A DNA stretch of 5,108 bases, taken from a candidate division Zixibacteria bacterium DG_27 (GTDB lineage: Bacteria; Zixibacteria; MSB-5A5; DG-27). Shown piece by piece: positions 4,919-5,108 of the stretch (positions are counted from its first letter, which is position 1; each line of letters begins with the position of its first letter). Position numbers and translations under genes: made by a program. The notes beneath the pieces are model-generated. The model did no database searches. It saw only the letters and a list, made by a program, of their open reading frames with translations, and was not told the DNA's origin. Location of the stretch: NCBI GenBank assembly GCA_001302725.1, contig LIZU01000116.1:1-5108 (forward strand), in the 5' to 3' direction.

Positions 4919-4947
4919 AAAAAGCCCGGCCTTCTGGTCGGGCTTTC
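4919..4947. terminator. Bidirectional terminator between lipoprotein gene 3 and selA
   Basis: Stem AAAGCCCGGCC (4921-4931), loop TTCT, stem GGTCGGGCTTT (4936-4946), with one G-T wobble. The plus-strand T-tract is short. The A-run at 4919-4923 gives a good T-tract on the minus strand, so the hairpin probably also ends selA transcription. Confidence 0.85.
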
Positions 4948-4970
4948 AGTTTATGCGGCAACGGGGACCT

Positions 4971-5108
4971 CTACAGGGCGTTTAGGTGTTCAATTAGGAT
5001 CCCATCTTCGTCTCCGAGGACGGTCCTTAAATCAATCAGAAACCTGTCACCTTCAATTCGGCCCAAAACTGGAGGTTTGAGGGCGCGCATACGAGAGGCG
5101 ATCTCATC
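4971..5108 (-). CDS. selA: L-seryl-tRNA(Sec) selenium transferase (selenocysteine synthase), C-terminal end
   Basis: The frame is open from the right edge to TAG at 4971-4973 and gives the last 45 residues. The segment KPPVLGRIEGDRFLIDLRTV followed by LGDEDG matches the conserved C-terminal signature of SelA, (P)PVIGRIEDGxLxLDLRTVLPEED. SelA is a PLP enzyme that converts seryl-tRNA(Sec) to selenocysteyl-tRNA(Sec) using selenophosphate, in the cytoplasm. The PLP lysine and the rest of the protein lie outside the window. In many genomes selB follows selA; here the downstream side is the convergent lipoprotein array instead, so selB, if linked, is elsewhere. The assignment rests on a short but characteristic stretch. 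Confidence 0.83.
   Translation of the reverse strand, partial: DEIASRMRALKPPVLGRIEGDRFLIDLRTVLGDEDGILIEHLNAL

Larger units (their letters stand above)
3889..4946 (+). repeat. Tandem repeat unit 3
   Basis: Third direct repeat, starting at GGTC (3889) after terminator 2 and ending with terminator 3; no fourth unit follows. The gene-free stretch 3817-4274 contains the 3' UTR and terminator of lipoprotein 2, a second decayed peptidase 5' end (3914-3973), a spacer more diverged than those of units 1 and 2, the conserved dyad (4151-4163), the sigma-54 promoter and the RBS. From 4204 to about 4315 it is nearly identical to unit 2. Confidence 0.9.

Noticed and set aside
1730..4946. CRISPR array, IS element or integron cassette array
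   Set aside because: The repeats are kilobase-long gene units with no transposase, integrase, short regular spacers or attC-like structures visible.

Overview
This 5.1-kb window is bacterial. Its core is a tandem triplication of a small secreted-lipoprotein gene, flanked on both sides by genes on the minus strand that run off the window. Organism: mid-GC DNA, lipobox lipoproteins, predicted sigma-54 promoters, a large exported S9 peptidase and a selenocysteine-pathway gene (selA) fit a Gram-negative-type bacterium. Lipoproteins ending in a ZU5-like domain together with S9 peptidases recall FCB-group or candidate-phylum genomes, but the sequence does not fix the phylum.

Layout. (1) 1-1808, minus strand: the first 602 codons of an exported prolyl-oligopeptidase (S9) family peptidase. 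Its catalytic serine lies beyond the left edge. (2) 1730-4946: three direct repeats of about 1.05-1.1 kb. Each holds, in order, a copy of the 5' end of the peptidase gene (intact in unit 1, decayed in units 2 and 3), a spacer, a near-consensus sigma-54 (-24/-12) promoter, a strong ribosome binding site, a lipoprotein gene (218, 196 and 203 residues), a short 3' UTR and a hairpin terminator. (3) 4971-5108, minus strand: the C-terminal 45 residues of SelA, convergent with the third lipoprotein gene and sharing its terminator.

How it fits together. The three lipoproteins are paralogs. Their signal peptides are almost invariant although the codons have drifted synonymously; the mature domains have diverged, with an acidic/His/aromatic insertion in copy 1 and a lysine-rich loop in copy 3. 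Each gene has its own promoter and terminator, so the array is three separately transcribed units, probably under a common sigma-54 activator. A 3' UTR segment just before each terminator is complementary over 10-12 nt to the ribosome binding site region of the same genes. This suggests self- or cross-regulation among the copies (inference).

The repeat boundary falls at about codon 26 of the peptidase gene. The array therefore grew by duplicating a segment that began inside the peptidase signal-peptide region and ended at the lipoprotein terminator. No function for the lipoproteins can be read from the sequence beyond envelope localisation and a predicted beta-sandwich domain.
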